Assembly: GCA_029210325.1 (NCBI GenBank)
Contig: JARGPU010000001.1
Span: 1,002,126 to 1,066,125, forward strand
Direction of reading: 5' to 3'
Length of the DNA stretch: 64,000 nucleotides
From: Alcanivoracaceae bacterium
Lineage (GTDB): Bacteria; Pseudomonadota; Gammaproteobacteria; Pseudomonadales; Alcanivoracaceae
Under the pieces are notes generated by a model. It was given only the letters and a program-made list of their open reading frames with translations. It was not told where the DNA came from and ran no database searches. Positions 17,564 through 27,240 of this stretch are shown here, one piece after another. Both the position numbers and the translations under genes were made by a program. Within the stretch, counting starts at the first letter, position 1; each line of letters begins with the position of its first letter.

Positions 17564-18148
17564 ATTGCTTTCCCTGCTACAGATGAAAGGTAGTAAAGGC
17601 CACCGTCATATCGGCAGCGGATACGAATGGTATCTAATAGCTGGCCCATGTGTTTGTCAATTAAGGGGGATGTCATGGCTGGGTAGATAATAAGGGCAGT
17701 ACGGCACTTGCTAGTCACCGCTATGAAGATAGAGCGTATGTGCTAGAGGGCTGGTCTGCGCCGAGTGGGGAAGAAAATGAAAGTGGGAGGAGCCTCTTGG
17801 CCGATTCAGGGGGCGGTTCTGTGGGGTATATTGGCTGGTGAGTTAGGATCCATAGATGGAGAGGCTTTTGCTGGAAGCCGCCTAGGCCCTTAGATGCAGA
17901 ATTTGAGAGCATTTACCGGTGTAAATCTGGTAAGTTTCTGGAGCGGACTATGAATGAGCATTATTCCCAAATCCGCTCGAGGGATTGGGAGGCTTGATTG
18001 CGTTTGGGCTCCATGCTTTTCAGCCAGTGACGTGCATTGAGATTGAGGCATGGCTGCGTCCGGCTCTGTAGCGTCAATAACGAAAAAGGCCCTTGAGTCT
18101 TTCTTCCAAATAAAAAATTTACTTTTAAACAACATAGAGCAAGGATGC
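17564..18148. other. Intergenic stretch before dprA-like operon
   Basis: 585 bp with no convincing gene. The last 60 bases before the dprA-like start are AT-rich, with TTGAGT at 18093-18098 and a poly-A/T tract at 18111-18120. This is a plausible promoter region, although no good -10 hexamer stands out. An in-frame ATG at 18050 would extend the DprA-like protein by 33 residues of non-family sequence; I treat that part as non-coding. Confidence 0.3.
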
Positions 18149-19117
18149 ATGCAACTAAAAGACATCTTAACTTTGCAGCGAGTCCAGGGGATTGGAGATA
18201 AATCTTTAGTTGCATTAATACAATATTGCAATGCTAAAGGTATCAATTCCTTAGCCGAACTTGATTTACATGATGTATCGGAAGCTTCGGGATTAAAGCG
18301 AGTATCTTCTTTGATTCAGAGGTTTTTGTCAGAACGTCTTTATGAGGAAACGCTTAGGGAAGTAGAAAACAAGCTAGTTGAATGGAAATCTCAGTCTATC
18401 GCAGCGGTAACGTATGGTAGCGAAAGATACCCTGGCCTGCTTGCCGAACTGAGTGATCCCCCCGCTATCCTATACTGTAGGGGAAATCTAGACCTTCTGA
18501 AGGCATCGAAATCTATTGCAGTCGTCGGCACACGGAAGAACACCGTTCTTGGTGAGGCCATTACACGAAAGACGGTTAGATACTTTTCGCAAAAGGGTTT
18601 TTGCATAGTCAGTGGCTTGGCCTTGGGAATTGATGCAATTGCCCATAGTGAGGCTCTAGAAGCCCAAGGAAGGACAATTGCGGTTGTGGTCGATGTTGTA
18701 AATATCTCCCCATCTAATAATCGACAACTGGCCAACCAGATTATTGCAGCCGATGGATTGCTTCTATCAGAGAATCCGCCTGATACGAAAGTTATACCGG
18801 CCTTGTTCGTAAAACGCGATCGGATTCAATCCGGCCTATCGCTTGCTGTGTTCGCGATTGAAACTTCAGTAGATGGTGGGACCATGCATGCTGTAAAGGC
18901 CGCGCATGGATTGAATCGCCAGGTCTATGTGCCAGACCCTAACGCGGCAAGATACCCAGATTTAACTGAGCAGGCTATTAGTGGTACACAGCACCTCCTG
19001 AAAGAGGGTTCGGCACAAGCGTACTCACGACTGTCTTACGAGAAGATTACCCAAGAGCTGGAGGCTGCGGTATCCGTTACCGCTGACGGGCCAAACAACC
19101 CGGGCGGCCTGCTATGA
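18149..19117 (+). CDS. DprA/Smf-like (SLOG Rossmann) protein of a candidate defence operon
   Basis: A 322-residue homologue of DNA-processing protein DprA. The start at 18149 (AAGGA just upstream) begins directly in the helical DprA N-terminal domain (LQRVQGIGDKSLVALI); an in-frame ATG at 18050 is the alternative. Rossmann motifs are present: VGTRKNT, SGLALGIDAIAHSEAL, TIAVVVDV, SENPPDTKVIPALFVKRDRIQSGLS and ETSVDGGTMHAVKAAHG. The C-terminal winged helix of housekeeping DprA is lacking. The stop overlaps the next start (ATGA), so the two are translationally coupled to a nuclease-helicase fusion. Canonical DprA binds ssDNA and loads RecA; here the context suggests sensing or handling of foreign DNA. 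Confidence 0.85.
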   Translation: MQLKDILTLQRVQGIGDKSLVALIQYCNAKGINSLAELDLHDVSEASGLKRVSSLIQRFLSERLYEETLREVENKLVEWKSQSIAAVTYGSERYPGLLAELSDPPAILYCRGNLDLLKASKSIAVVGTRKNTVLGEAITRKTVRYFSQKGFCIVSGLALGIDAIAHSEALEAQGRTIAVVVDVVNISPSNNRQLANQIIAADGLLLSENPPDTKVIPALFVKRDRIQSGLSLAVFAIETSVDGGTMHAVKAAHGLNRQVYVPDPNAARYPDLTEQAISGTQHLLKEGSAQAYSRLSYEKITQELEAAVSVTADGPNNPGGLL

Positions 19118-22100
19118 TAAAATGCATAATTCTTGATCTAGATGGCACCATAATTGACACGTCACCTCTAACTGATCTCCGAGATCGAGGAGGCTGGAGG
19201 GAGATTGATGGAAGTCTTCATTTGTGTACCCCTTACGATCAAGTCATCGATGTTCTGAATACTGCCCGAGCCGCCGGCTTAAAGGTTAGCGTCGTCACTA
19301 ACTCTCCTTCAAAATACGCAGAGAAGCTACTCAGATATTTCGATCTGAAAGTCGACTATCTCGTAGCTTATCATGACGTCCGTCAGCCAAAGCCAAGCCA
19401 AGAAGGCGTGCAAAAGGTCCTTGCTCGGTTTGGCTTGCGTCCAGATGAGGCGGTCTATCTTGGGAACAGTGGCGATGACTTTCTGGCATGCCAGGCTGCA
19501 AGCGTCAAGTACTTCGCTGTTGAGTGGTCTGATACCTCGGGCATTACTGAAGAACATCTTGGCGTTTCGAGGCTGCTTGAATTTGTTGGCTTAAATGTTG
19601 TTGATGGCAACACATCATCAAGTCGTTCGGAAGTTATTCAGGACGGAAATCACTTTTTCCTCGGCTACTATCTAGCCGGGGTCAAGCAGGAGATATGGTC
19701 TTTTAAGGATGGATACCAGCCAGCTATCGATAGATGGCTGTCCAAAGTACAGGATGTGTCTAAATCCCTTCCGCCGGTGGACTATGTCGTTCGGGCGCTT
19801 GGTCATGCTGAAATGGAGCCTGACTGTACTGCAAGTGATAAGCCTCTCGATCAGCTCTCCCTATTGATTGCGAACTCTTTGGGAGCCAGCTACGCCCCAA
19901 ATCTTTTAAGAAAGAAGCGTGCGCTTGTTAAGTCGACACAGTGTTCCGGTAAGGAGCGGAAACTTCAGGTTGATGGCGCATACTCAGTGAGTTCTGATGT
20001 TTTGACGGCATCAAAGGGGAAGATTTTTACCTTTATGATCGTCGATGACGTCTTAACGTCAGGCGCTACGACAAAAGAGGTCGAACGGGCTCTGCGCGAC
20101 CGATGGCCAAATGCACGAATTCACATCTTTACACTAGTCAAAACACTTTACAGATCGCAATCTAGTGAGGCATCCGCTGAGTCCCAACACAATGCTCAGT
20201 TATTTGCCGATCTCTATGCGCCGGTGAAAGTTCCAGAGGCTGAATTTTCCTGTGAAGATCGGCCTACAGCTAGCATGCCTAATCGCTTTGGTCTGACATC
20301 CAAAGTATTTAGCGCGAACTACTGCAAAACAAATCACAATTTTATCTTCCATAATCTAAAATCCTTTTCAATTGCATCGGAAGTCGAGTCAAAGCCCATA
20401 CTAAGCGCTATCTATGTGCTTAAGAATATTCTTCAAAGAGGAAAGCCGACGATTGCGTCTCGCAGGCTTCGACAGGCGTTTGGCCATGTGGATGATTGTA
20501 ATGCTCAGGCTCTGATATCAGAGAATCCAGTCACATGGAAACGCCTGATACGCGGTGATATTAGGACGGACCAATTTCCAGCAAGAAGATTTTTTGATGA
20601 GTTAATGCCGAAGTATTTTGGCGAGTATGCTTTTATTAAGCAACTTACGATTCCTGAGGTTCAAATATTTGATATGACTCAGGTGTATGTTGATAGATTT
20701 AACAATCGACAGGTAGATTTCTATATTCCACAGGTAGGGCTAATTATCGAAGTCGATGGCGCGCAGCATCGTTATAGCCAGGACTCTGATAATGGTCGAG
20801 ACACATTCACTCAATCTTTAGGCCTAAAAACTGTTCGCTTTACGACTCAAGAAATTGCGAGTGAGAATGGCGCGTTTCTAGGTAAGATTCGGGAAATTCT
20901 CGATCATATTCGCACGATAGAGACCCTGGAAAATGAGGGGCTGCTATTACCGCCAAACGGCTTAACGATTCAGCATTATAGAGAGGCCCTAAGTAAAGGG
21001 GTGGATCGAGGATGTTCGAAGATTCGGTTGACAGCGGCTATCAGATTTCAGATTTTGATACTTGAGTTAATAGAAAGAGGAGATATTAGACTCGGTAGAC
21101 CCACCCAGGCTTTTATCATTAATCGTGACAAGATTGACTTTGTTAGTTGTGCAATTCAAGACCTTGCTGACTATATCAAAGAATTGATGGCGCTCATGGG
21201 AATTGAAGGCCGCGACCTCATTCTTGATGTCGCTGAAGTTGATAGCCTCAGCTCTATCGCGCAAGGGATAAAGATAGACTTCAGTATTCTTGAAAGGTTT
21301 GATGATGCCTTTCAAACAGAGCCTGAAGTTATATTTGCACGGACTCACTATTACGATTTCTATCGACATTTTTCAGGAAGCGACTCAAGTAGAATAGAGA
21401 GCTTTGTGCTAGAGGACTACGATTATTTTGAGATTTCTTCCATCGACCCAATCACTTATTCCCTGGATTTAAGTCCGGGTGGCCGTCAGAGAGAGGCTTT
21501 GAAGTTTTTCCTGACAAACCTCTTCCTTCCCATGGTTGATAATGCTGACTTCAGAGAAGGCCAGATTGGCATTATTGGATCAGCTCTGGCCCGAAAAAAT
21601 ACGATTGGCCTGCTGCCCACAGGCTCGGGAAAATCGATATGTTATCAGCTGTCTGCGATCCTTCAGCCCGCTATTAGCTTTGTTGTATGCCCTATTAAAA
21701 GCTTGATGTATGACCAGAAATTCGATTTGGACAATATAGGTTTTACACGCTGCAACTTTATAACTGGTGATATGAAGCCAGAACAGAAAGCTAAGGTTCA
21801 GCGAGATTATGGAGCAGGAAAGTATTTCTTTGTATTCATTTCCCCGGAACGTTTTCAGACCAGCCAGTTCAGGTCAGAAATGAGATCGATCGGACTGGAT
21901 AGATCGTTTGCCTATTCCGTTATCGATGAGGCCCACTGTTTGTCTGAGTGGGGTCATGACTTCCGCACATCATATTTAAATTTATCTAATGCGATAAGAC
22001 GGCTTGCGCCAGATAGTAGCTGCATAGCCCTGACAGCAACAGCGTCGGTTAATGTGCTGAAGGATATTCAAACTGAGTTTGTTGTTCCTGATGAAAATGT

Positions 22101-23778
22101 AAGGACTCCTCTTGATTTCGCGAGGGACGAGCTGTGCTTCCACGTAATTGACGATAAGGGGCGGAAGGGCGATGCGGCCGTTGCTCTAGTAAAGAATATG
22201 GAGGAGAAGTGGAACTCCGTTGGATGCGATAAAGCTGGAATCGTATTTACCGCAACAGTTAATGGAGACAAAGGATGCTTTGATTTGGCCGGGAATCTAT
22301 CCCAGTCGCTTGGGATGGATGTGCGCTATTTTTCCGGATCTTCACCCAAAAAAAGTAGTTTGCGTGGTGACGCATTTGAAGCCTACAAGCAAGGGGTTCA
22401 GAGAGATTTCAAAGATAACAAATATAGACTTTTGACCGCCACCAAGGCCTTTGGAATGGGTGTTAATAAAGGCAATGTTGCTTACACCATTCATTTTGGC
22501 ATTCCCGGATCCATGGAGGCATTGTACCAAGAAGCGGGCCGGGCAGGCCGAGAGAAGGGATTATTCCAAAACTCCCCTGCGGACTGCTATGTCCTTCTCA
22601 CCAAGGAAAAAAACACTGTAGTACTCGATAGGATATGGGATGCATCTGCCAAAGTGACTGACCTCAAGAGCAATCTTGAAGGCTTGAGTCGTGGAAGTGA
22701 CATTAAAACGAATCTTTGGCTTCAGATTAACAGCCTAGATACGGTCAACGATGAATATAAATTGATATCGAGTATATACTCCGTTCTAGAACAAAATCGA
22801 GAGTTGGAAAGAGTAGTCATAAGAGCATCTGATTTTAAGGCTGAAAAGTTCAAGTTTGAGAGGGCAGTTTATCGTTTGTATCAGCTGGGTATTGTTTTGG
22901 ATTGGATGGTTGAGGATTTTTTTAAAGGTGTTTTGGATGTTCAGTTTTCATGCCTTGACGATAGCCGGCTACAGGAGAATCTTGAATCGACTATTAGAAA
23001 GTATGAGCCGGGTTTTATGCTTGATGATCTTCTTTCTAGCGCCAATGAATTCCATATCTTCCTGAATGACAGGCTGAAAAAAGGCAGTCTTAATAGAACT
23101 CAGTACGTTTTCCTCGTGCTTCTTGTTTGGTCTTATGATCATTTTGCATATAATCGTAGGCAGTCTCTGAAGACGGTTTATGAGCAGTGTGCTGATCTGG
23201 CAGAAGGACGGGTAACCGAAAGAGAGTTTAAATCGCGTCTAGAGGGCTATTTTAAGTTTAATAACTCTACGCTTACTCTCCACTCGTTAGCTGAGAATGC
23301 TGCGGATAGCAGTCAGTGGTTGTCCGTGCTATTTGAGCAGGACGACCTGAACGAGAGGTCTGATGCTATCAGCGTTGAGAAGCTTGCTTCTTTAAAAGAG
23401 CAACTGTCTCGTTTCCTAGAGTCTTATAAAGATAATCCCTGTCTTAATTATATTAGCGGGGTTTTGCGATTGGCGTCGGATCAATTTGATGATGCAGATG
23501 GCGAGAGAAGGATGGCTCGAGCGCTTGATTATCTTGCGAGTAGATCTATCGCAGAAGTAGAGCAAGTTGTCAGAGAGACGCTTAGGTTGAGGCCTCTTTT
23601 TTCAATAGAAAGCCAGTGTCGATTTGCGCGGCTCATTAACGAGATGTTTTCCAGTCAAAGTATGCTAGAGATGATAAATATGGAGTTTCAGGATCCCTAC
23701 ACCTGCGGTGTTCTACTAGACCCAATGATTTTACGACTTCAAAGTATCAATGATAGTTACAAGGGAATTATGTGGTGA
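19114..23778 (+). CDS. HAD phosphatase - ComF-like PRTase - DUF559 nuclease - RecQ-like helicase fusion
   Basis: A 1554-residue protein. (1) HAD hydrolase, residues 1-170: DLDGT motif I, VTNS motif II, a Lys in RQPKPSQ, GNSGDD motif IV. (2) ComF-type phosphoribosyltransferase, about 200-360: PRPP loop VDDVLTSGATT near 309-319. (3) DUF559/Vsr-like PD-(D/E)XK domain, about 470-600: QVDFYIPQVGLIIEVDGAQH. (4) RecQ-family SF2 helicase, about 780-1180: Walker A LLPTGSGKS near 831, DEAHCLSEWGHDFR near 937, ALTATA, and QEAGRAGRE near 1143. (5) About 370 helical C-terminal residues without a recognised domain. All key catalytic motifs look intact. It overlaps the dprA-like gene by 4 bp and the next gene by 7 bp. 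Such fusions are typical of conflict systems, but I cannot name one with certainty. Confidence 0.88.
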   Translation: MIKCIILDLDGTIIDTSPLTDLRDRGGWREIDGSLHLCTPYDQVIDVLNTARAAGLKVSVVTNSPSKYAEKLLRYFDLKVDYLVAYHDVRQPKPSQEGVQKVLARFGLRPDEAVYLGNSGDDFLACQAASVKYFAVEWSDTSGITEEHLGVSRLLEFVGLNVVDGNTSSSRSEVIQDGNHFFLGYYLAGVKQEIWSFKDGYQPAIDRWLSKVQDVSKSLPPVDYVVRALGHAEMEPDCTASDKPLDQLSLLIANSLGASYAPNLLRKKRALVKSTQCSGKERKLQVDGAYSVSSDVLTASKGKIFTFMIVDDVLTSGATTKEVERALRDRWPNARIHIFTLVKTLYRSQSSEASAESQHNAQLFADLYAPVKVPEAEFSCEDRPTASMPNRFGLTSKVFSANYCKTNHNFIFHNLKSFSIASEVESKPILSAIYVLKNILQRGKPTIASRRLRQAFGHVDDCNAQALISENPVTWKRLIRGDIRTDQFPARRFFDELMPKYFGEYAFIKQLTIPEVQIFDMTQVYVDRFNNRQVDFYIPQVGLIIEVDGAQHRYSQDSDNGRDTFTQSLGLKTVRFTTQEIASENGAFLGKIREILDHIRTIETLENEGLLLPPNGLTIQHYREALSKGVDRGCSKIRLTAAIRFQILILELIERGDIRLGRPTQAFIINRDKIDFVSCAIQDLADYIKELMALMGIEGRDLILDVAEVDSLSSIAQGIKIDFSILERFDDAFQTEPEVIFARTHYYDFYRHFSGSDSSRIESFVLEDYDYFEISSIDPITYSLDLSPGGRQREALKFFLTNLFLPMVDNADFREGQIGIIGSALARKNTIGLLPTGSGKSICYQLSAILQPAISFVVCPIKSLMYDQKFDLDNIGFTRCNFITGDMKPEQKAKVQRDYGAGKYFFVFISPERFQTSQFRSEMRSIGLDRSFAYSVIDEAHCLSEWGHDFRTSYLNLSNAIRRLAPDSSCIALTATASVNVLKDIQTEFVVPDENVRTPLDFARDELCFHVIDDKGRKGDAAVALVKNMEEKWNSVGCDKAGIVFTATVNGDKGCFDLAGNLSQSLGMDVRYFSGSSPKKSSLRGDAFEAYKQGVQRDFKDNKYRLLTATKAFGMGVNKGNVAYTIHFGIPGSMEALYQEAGRAGREKGLFQNSPADCYVLLTKEKNTVVLDRIWDASAKVTDLKSNLEGLSRGSDIKTNLWLQINSLDTVNDEYKLISSIYSVLEQNRELERVVIRASDFKAEKFKFERAVYRLYQLGIVLDWMVEDFFKGVLDVQFSCLDDSRLQENLESTIRKYEPGFMLDDLLSSANEFHIFLNDRLKKGSLNRTQYVFLVLLVWSYDHFAYNRRQSLKTVYEQCADLAEGRVTEREFKSRLEGYFKFNNSTLTLHSLAENAADSSQWLSVLFEQDDLNERSDAISVEKLASLKEQLSRFLESYKDNPCLNYISGVLRLASDQFDDADGERRMARALDYLASRSIAEVEQVVRETLRLRPLFSIESQCRFARLINEMFSSQSMLEMINMEFQDPYTCGVLLDPMILRLQSINDSYKGIMW

Positions 23779-24353
23779 TGGACGATATTAAAAAATTGAG
23801 TCGCATTATTAGTAATCTGGAGAGTCAAGCGAATCAAGTTTCTGAATTCAACGGTTTGCTTTCGGCCATTAATGCTGCTCGCGAGGAAATTGAGGCGAGT
23901 GGGAATGCATTGAAAGTTGCATCGGATGAGCATAAGAAATTTGTTGACGATAATAGGGAGGCTATAAGTGGATTAGGAGAGCGAGTGGAGTCGTTTGATA
24001 GCGACTTTCGAAGGTTTGTTAATGCACATAAGGATGGCTCGAGCGCCCTTCTGGCTCGATTTGAGTCGGTTGATGAAGTGCTTGAAAGGTCTGCCTGTGA
24101 GCAGGCTAAGATCGCTGAGAAGATCTTCGCTTCCGATTTTCTTTCTCCGCAGGAGTTCCACAGTGCTCTAGGCAAGGTTGAGGAAAATATGTTGAATCAT
24201 TTGGCTGAAGTAGAAGGCCGGATTGGAGTTATGATTTCCCAGCATAAGAGGCAGAGTATGATTTCCAGCGTCCTGTTATTTCTATCAGTATTCGCCGTGC
24301 TTGGCGCTGTTTTATTCTCAAGTGGTGTATTCCAAGCAGCGAAAGGTCTCTGA
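23772..24353 (+). CDS. Coiled-coil protein with C-terminal TM anchor, third gene of the operon
   Basis: A 193-residue protein. The first 155 residues are long charged helices of coiled-coil type. A hydrophobic segment at about 163-183 near the C-terminus should anchor it in the inner membrane with the coiled coil in the cytoplasm. The start is either GTG 23772 (AAGGGA 5 bases upstream) or ATG 23778, which overlaps the helicase TGA stop as TGATG. The overlap shows it belongs to the same operon. It may tether the complex to the membrane or act as an effector. No family is recognised. Confidence 0.7.
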   Translation: MVMDDIKKLSRIISNLESQANQVSEFNGLLSAINAAREEIEASGNALKVASDEHKKFVDDNREAISGLGERVESFDSDFRRFVNAHKDGSSALLARFESVDEVLERSACEQAKIAEKIFASDFLSPQEFHSALGKVEENMLNHLAEVEGRIGVMISQHKRQSMISSVLLFLSVFAVLGAVLFSSGVFQAAKGL

Positions 24354-24418
24354 TATGCAGATTTCTGAATGTATAGAGGCTTTGAATTAAGTCGTTTAAC
24401 TGCCCATGCCTCCTTGTC

Positions 24419-24727
24419 ATGCACCGGACTGGCATGAGCAGCAAAATGAACGGCAAAGACTTTGAGCAGCCTAAGTCCGGCGTCACCAAATCGGCGAAGG
24501 GCCTGAAATCGAAAGCCGATCTTGGGGACTTGGTGCAGAGGCTGATGAAGATGACAGTGGATACCGCGCTGGGCGCTGAGCTCGACGATCACCTTGGCGA
24601 CGACCAGCACGATCTTGCCGGTCGAGGCTCGGGCAACAGCTGCAACGACACTGAGGCCGGGCTTCTGAGAGCTTTCCGCGGCGTGCTGGCCAGACGCCGC
24701 AATGCGCTGCTTGAGATGATCGACTAG
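24419..24727 (+). pseudogene. Transposase remnant (IS256-like N-terminus)
   Basis: A 102-codon ORF whose central part (DLVQRLMKMTVDTALGAELDDHLG) matches the N-terminal region of IS256-family transposases (the LxxxMxxxALxAELDxHLGY signature). After GNSCND the similarity stops, and the tail (LARRRNALLEMID) resembles an IS110-type internal segment instead. No DDE region, inverted repeats or full-length frame is present. It is a scar of one or two old insertions between the defence operon and the mobile-element core genes. Confidence 0.55.
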
Positions 24728-25617
24728 CCCATACCGAGCGACCGTTCCGTCAGGCGCTCCCGCAGTCCCCCTTTGCTCGCCTGATTCTCGGGTGCCTGTG
24801 CCGGCTCATCCTCGCTTTCCGGCATGAACTCCTCGACCACCTGCAGTCCTTCCTCCTCCGACACCTCGAATGCCGCTGCGCCGAATCCGACCCGGGCAGC
24901 CTCGTCCAGTGCGTCCTGGCTGAGGCCTTCCAGGGCGAGGCGGGCCGCGTCCTGCTTTGCCTGGGCGATAGCCACACTCAAGGGCACGTCATCCGGTGTG
25001 GTCAAATCCACGTAATAGATGGGCGCCCGGTGGCTCTGGGTAGTGCTCTTGCCCCGCAGTCGCAGACACAAGGGCAGGGTGGCTAGTAGGCCGCCAGAGA
25101 TGGCGTGGTAATAACGCAGTCTCGCTGTCAGTGTGCGGATGCTGTTGTATCCGGTGGTCCGGAATACGAACACACCAAGGTCCTCATCGTCACCGATACG
25201 AACACTGAGGCGGGCGTAGGGCTTGCAGCCTCCCTGCTTGCCGATGTCGCACTGATCTGGCCCGGGGCAGGGCAGATGCTCCCAGCCTTCTGACGTTTGG
25301 CGGCGGCACAGCTCGCCATCGCCCACACATAGCGGGCGTCCAGTCTGGCGGTCGAACAGGGAGTATTCCGCTCGCAGGTTAAGGTCAGGGTCGTTAAACA
25401 GCATGCGTACCGGGATGGCTCGCAGCTTGTTGCCCGGGGTTTCCTTGCGCAGCTGCTCATCCAGCGGGTGCAGCAGCCAGCCGTCCTTACTTTGGATCTG
25501 GGTGGTAACGGTGAACTGATCATCTTTCTCCGGCAGTCGCTTGCCGTTCTTCTCAATCACCCGGCCAATGCTGATGCGGCCGATAATCGGTGGGGTAATG
25601 GCGAGGCCCTTGATCAT
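24724..25617 (-). CDS. 'Hydrolase or metal-binding' / recombination-directionality-factor-like protein
   Basis: A 298-residue protein starting at 25617, where AGGAGA precedes ATG; the longer frame to 25656 runs through a terminator. It begins MIKGLAITPPIIGRISIG, typical of a family found on integrative elements beside YqaJ, DUF932 and RadC genes. This family is annotated 'hydrolase or metal-binding protein' and appears related to Gp3-like recombination directionality factors. Four Cys (LCVGDGELC and CPGPDQCDIGKQGGC) at about 100-145 probably bind a metal. The acidic C-terminus lacks structure. The likely role is in excision or DNA processing of the mobile element; the family name is recalled, not tested. 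Confidence 0.65.
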   Translation of the reverse strand: MIKGLAITPPIIGRISIGRVIEKNGKRLPEKDDQFTVTTQIQSKDGWLLHPLDEQLRKETPGNKLRAIPVRMLFNDPDLNLRAEYSLFDRQTGRPLCVGDGELCRRQTSEGWEHLPCPGPDQCDIGKQGGCKPYARLSVRIGDDEDLGVFVFRTTGYNSIRTLTARLRYYHAISGGLLATLPLCLRLRGKSTTQSHRAPIYYVDLTTPDDVPLSVAIAQAKQDAARLALEGLSQDALDEAARVGFGAAAFEVSEEEGLQVVEEFMPESEDEPAQAPENQASKGGLRERLTERSLGMG

Positions 25618-25637
25618 GGTGTGTCTCCTGTTGGGGC

Positions 25638-25677
25638 AAAAAATAAAAAACGGCACCGGGCGCGAAGCCGGGTGCCG
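25638..25677 (-). terminator. Rho-independent terminator after yqaJ-type gene
   Basis: Read on the minus strand, CGGCACC pairs with GGTGCCG (positions 25651-25677, with a further 3 bp after one mismatch). It is followed by TTTTTTATTTTTT. It ends the YqaJ transcript just before the Shine-Dalgarno sequence of the next gene. Confidence 0.8.
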
Positions 25678-25722
25678 TCTATGCCGTGGGTCGGTGGGTA
25701 AGCGGATCGGCGCGTAAGTGGA

Positions 25723-26724
25723 TCAGGTGCGGATCAGAAAACGCCGAGAGCCGGCGCGGATGGTGCTGAACTGGTTGAGCAGCTCCGGGTGTGCCTGCAA
25801 AAGCTTCTTGCTGTCCAGCACGGTGCTGTCCTGACTGCGCTTCCAGCTGACTTCCCCGCAGGCGAATACCGCCTTGCTGGCATCGCCCATGGTTTCCTGA
25901 ATGCGTTGCTTCAGGGTGGACTCGCGCTGCTCCAGCCGGGAGAGCTTCTCGCGGATATCGATTAGCTCATCGAAGTCGCCACACAGGGACAGATCCTCAG
26001 ACAGGTCCATCACCGTGCCGGCATCTCTGGGATAGAGCGCCTGCAAAGAGCGACCTGCTGAATCACTGCCATCTGCCGGGGGCGGCGTGTCAGTTTCGAC
26101 GTAATGCCAGAACTGCCGCTCCAGCTCGATCAGCCGACTGATGACTTCCTCGTCGCGATCAATGCGGAATACCTGCAGATCCTGACCACAGAGCAGCACG
26201 CTGACATCGGCCGACTGTTTGCCGGTGACGGCCAGCTGATGCTGCACCTGGCACTGGATGTACTCCGGCACTCCGTCACGCCATAAGCGAGATCCAAACT
26301 CGCCAGCGGTCTTGCACTCCAGAATCTGCACCTCGTCGTTGCCAACCACGGTGTAATCCAGATTGGCCAGCATCCAGGCCTTGTCCGGGTCCGGGTGCTG
26401 CAGCACGGCATTGATACGCCGTACCTTGTTGCCGGTCTTGCGGCTGTAGTGCTCGGCCACGATGGGCTCAAGCACATTGCCCCAGTACATCGGTGAGGTC
26501 ATGTCGCCGGGATCGACTTTCGGTAGATCCTGATCCCGGCCGGTCTTGATCATCCACAGCTCCAGCTGTGACTGATACGGACTGATGCCACAGGCGGCGG
26601 CCGCGTCACTGGCGCCGATGCCTTGCTTGCGAACCTTGAGCCAGTCTTCGCGGCTCATGCCCTTGGTGGAGACCAGACGCAGTGCTGGTCGCTGAGCGTT
26701 GTGTTGTGCGGGTGATGTGCTCAC
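25723..26724 (-). CDS. YqaJ-family viral recombinase/exonuclease
   Basis: A 333-residue protein of the YqaJ (lambda-exonuclease-like, PD-(D/E)XK) family, which degrades one strand at DNA ends to make substrate for annealing-type recombination. Visible motifs are the N-terminal RKQGIGASDAAAACGISPY, the WGNVLEPIVAEHY glutamate helix, LANLDYTVVG (Asp) and QILECKTA (ExK). The start is GTG 26724 overlapping the upstream stop as GTGA, with GGAGG 6 bases upstream. The C-terminal 110 residues are helical and coiled-coil-like. It is on the minus strand with the element core genes and is followed by a strong terminator. Confidence 0.85.
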   Translation of the reverse strand: MSTSPAQHNAQRPALRLVSTKGMSREDWLKVRKQGIGASDAAAACGISPYQSQLELWMIKTGRDQDLPKVDPGDMTSPMYWGNVLEPIVAEHYSRKTGNKVRRINAVLQHPDPDKAWMLANLDYTVVGNDEVQILECKTAGEFGSRLWRDGVPEYIQCQVQHQLAVTGKQSADVSVLLCGQDLQVFRIDRDEEVISRLIELERQFWHYVETDTPPPADGSDSAGRSLQALYPRDAGTVMDLSEDLSLCGDFDELIDIREKLSRLEQRESTLKQRIQETMGDASKAVFACGEVSWKRSQDSTVLDSKKLLQAHPELLNQFSTIRAGSRRFLIRT

Positions 26725-27221
26725 TGTTTACCTCCAAGAAAGTCTTTGACTGCATCCGTTAAAAATGACGCCACGAAGGACGCAGGCGTCCTCGCGGCAG
26801 GCGGGTCGGGCGGTGTGTCGCCTTGGGAGAAAAATTGCGTGACCAGCTCGCTGGCCATGGCTGCGAACTCGCGATCACTGGGCAGATTGCCTTCGTGGTT
26901 CAGCAGGTGAGTGGCGATCTGTTCGCCGAGGATGGAAACCACCTCGTACTCGAACACACCCGGGAAGGCTTCAGGCTGGTCCCAGTAGGGCTGGGCGTAT
27001 TGCCAGATTACCGGGATGTACTCACATACCGACTGGATCAGCTCAATACAGCTATTGCCCCAGAGATCCAGTATTCGGATGGAGCGTTCGATATCAGCGG
27101 AATTGAGCATCATTCCCTCGTGCAGGAAGGCGCCCCAGATTGCGGCCAGATGGGGGTCAATCGGCGGCAGTGGGGCGCCCGCCTGCAAGGGCTGCCCGAG
27201 GGTTGCTTTATTGTTGGCCAT
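26721..27221 (-). CDS. Hypothetical protein co-transcribed with yqaJ
   Basis: A 166-residue cytoplasmic helical protein with several Trp and Tyr residues (PVIWQYAQPYWDQPEAFPGV). AAGGAG precedes the ATG. The stop codon overlaps the YqaJ start (GTGA), so the two are translationally coupled and it may assist the recombinase. No family is recognised. Confidence 0.65.
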   Translation of the reverse strand: MANNKATLGQPLQAGAPLPPIDPHLAAIWGAFLHEGMMLNSADIERSIRILDLWGNSCIELIQSVCEYIPVIWQYAQPYWDQPEAFPGVFEYEVVSILGEQIATHLLNHEGNLPSDREFAAMASELVTQFFSQGDTPPDPPAARTPASFVASFLTDAVKDFLGGKQ

Positions 27222-27240
27222 GGCTTGCTCCTTAACGGCA

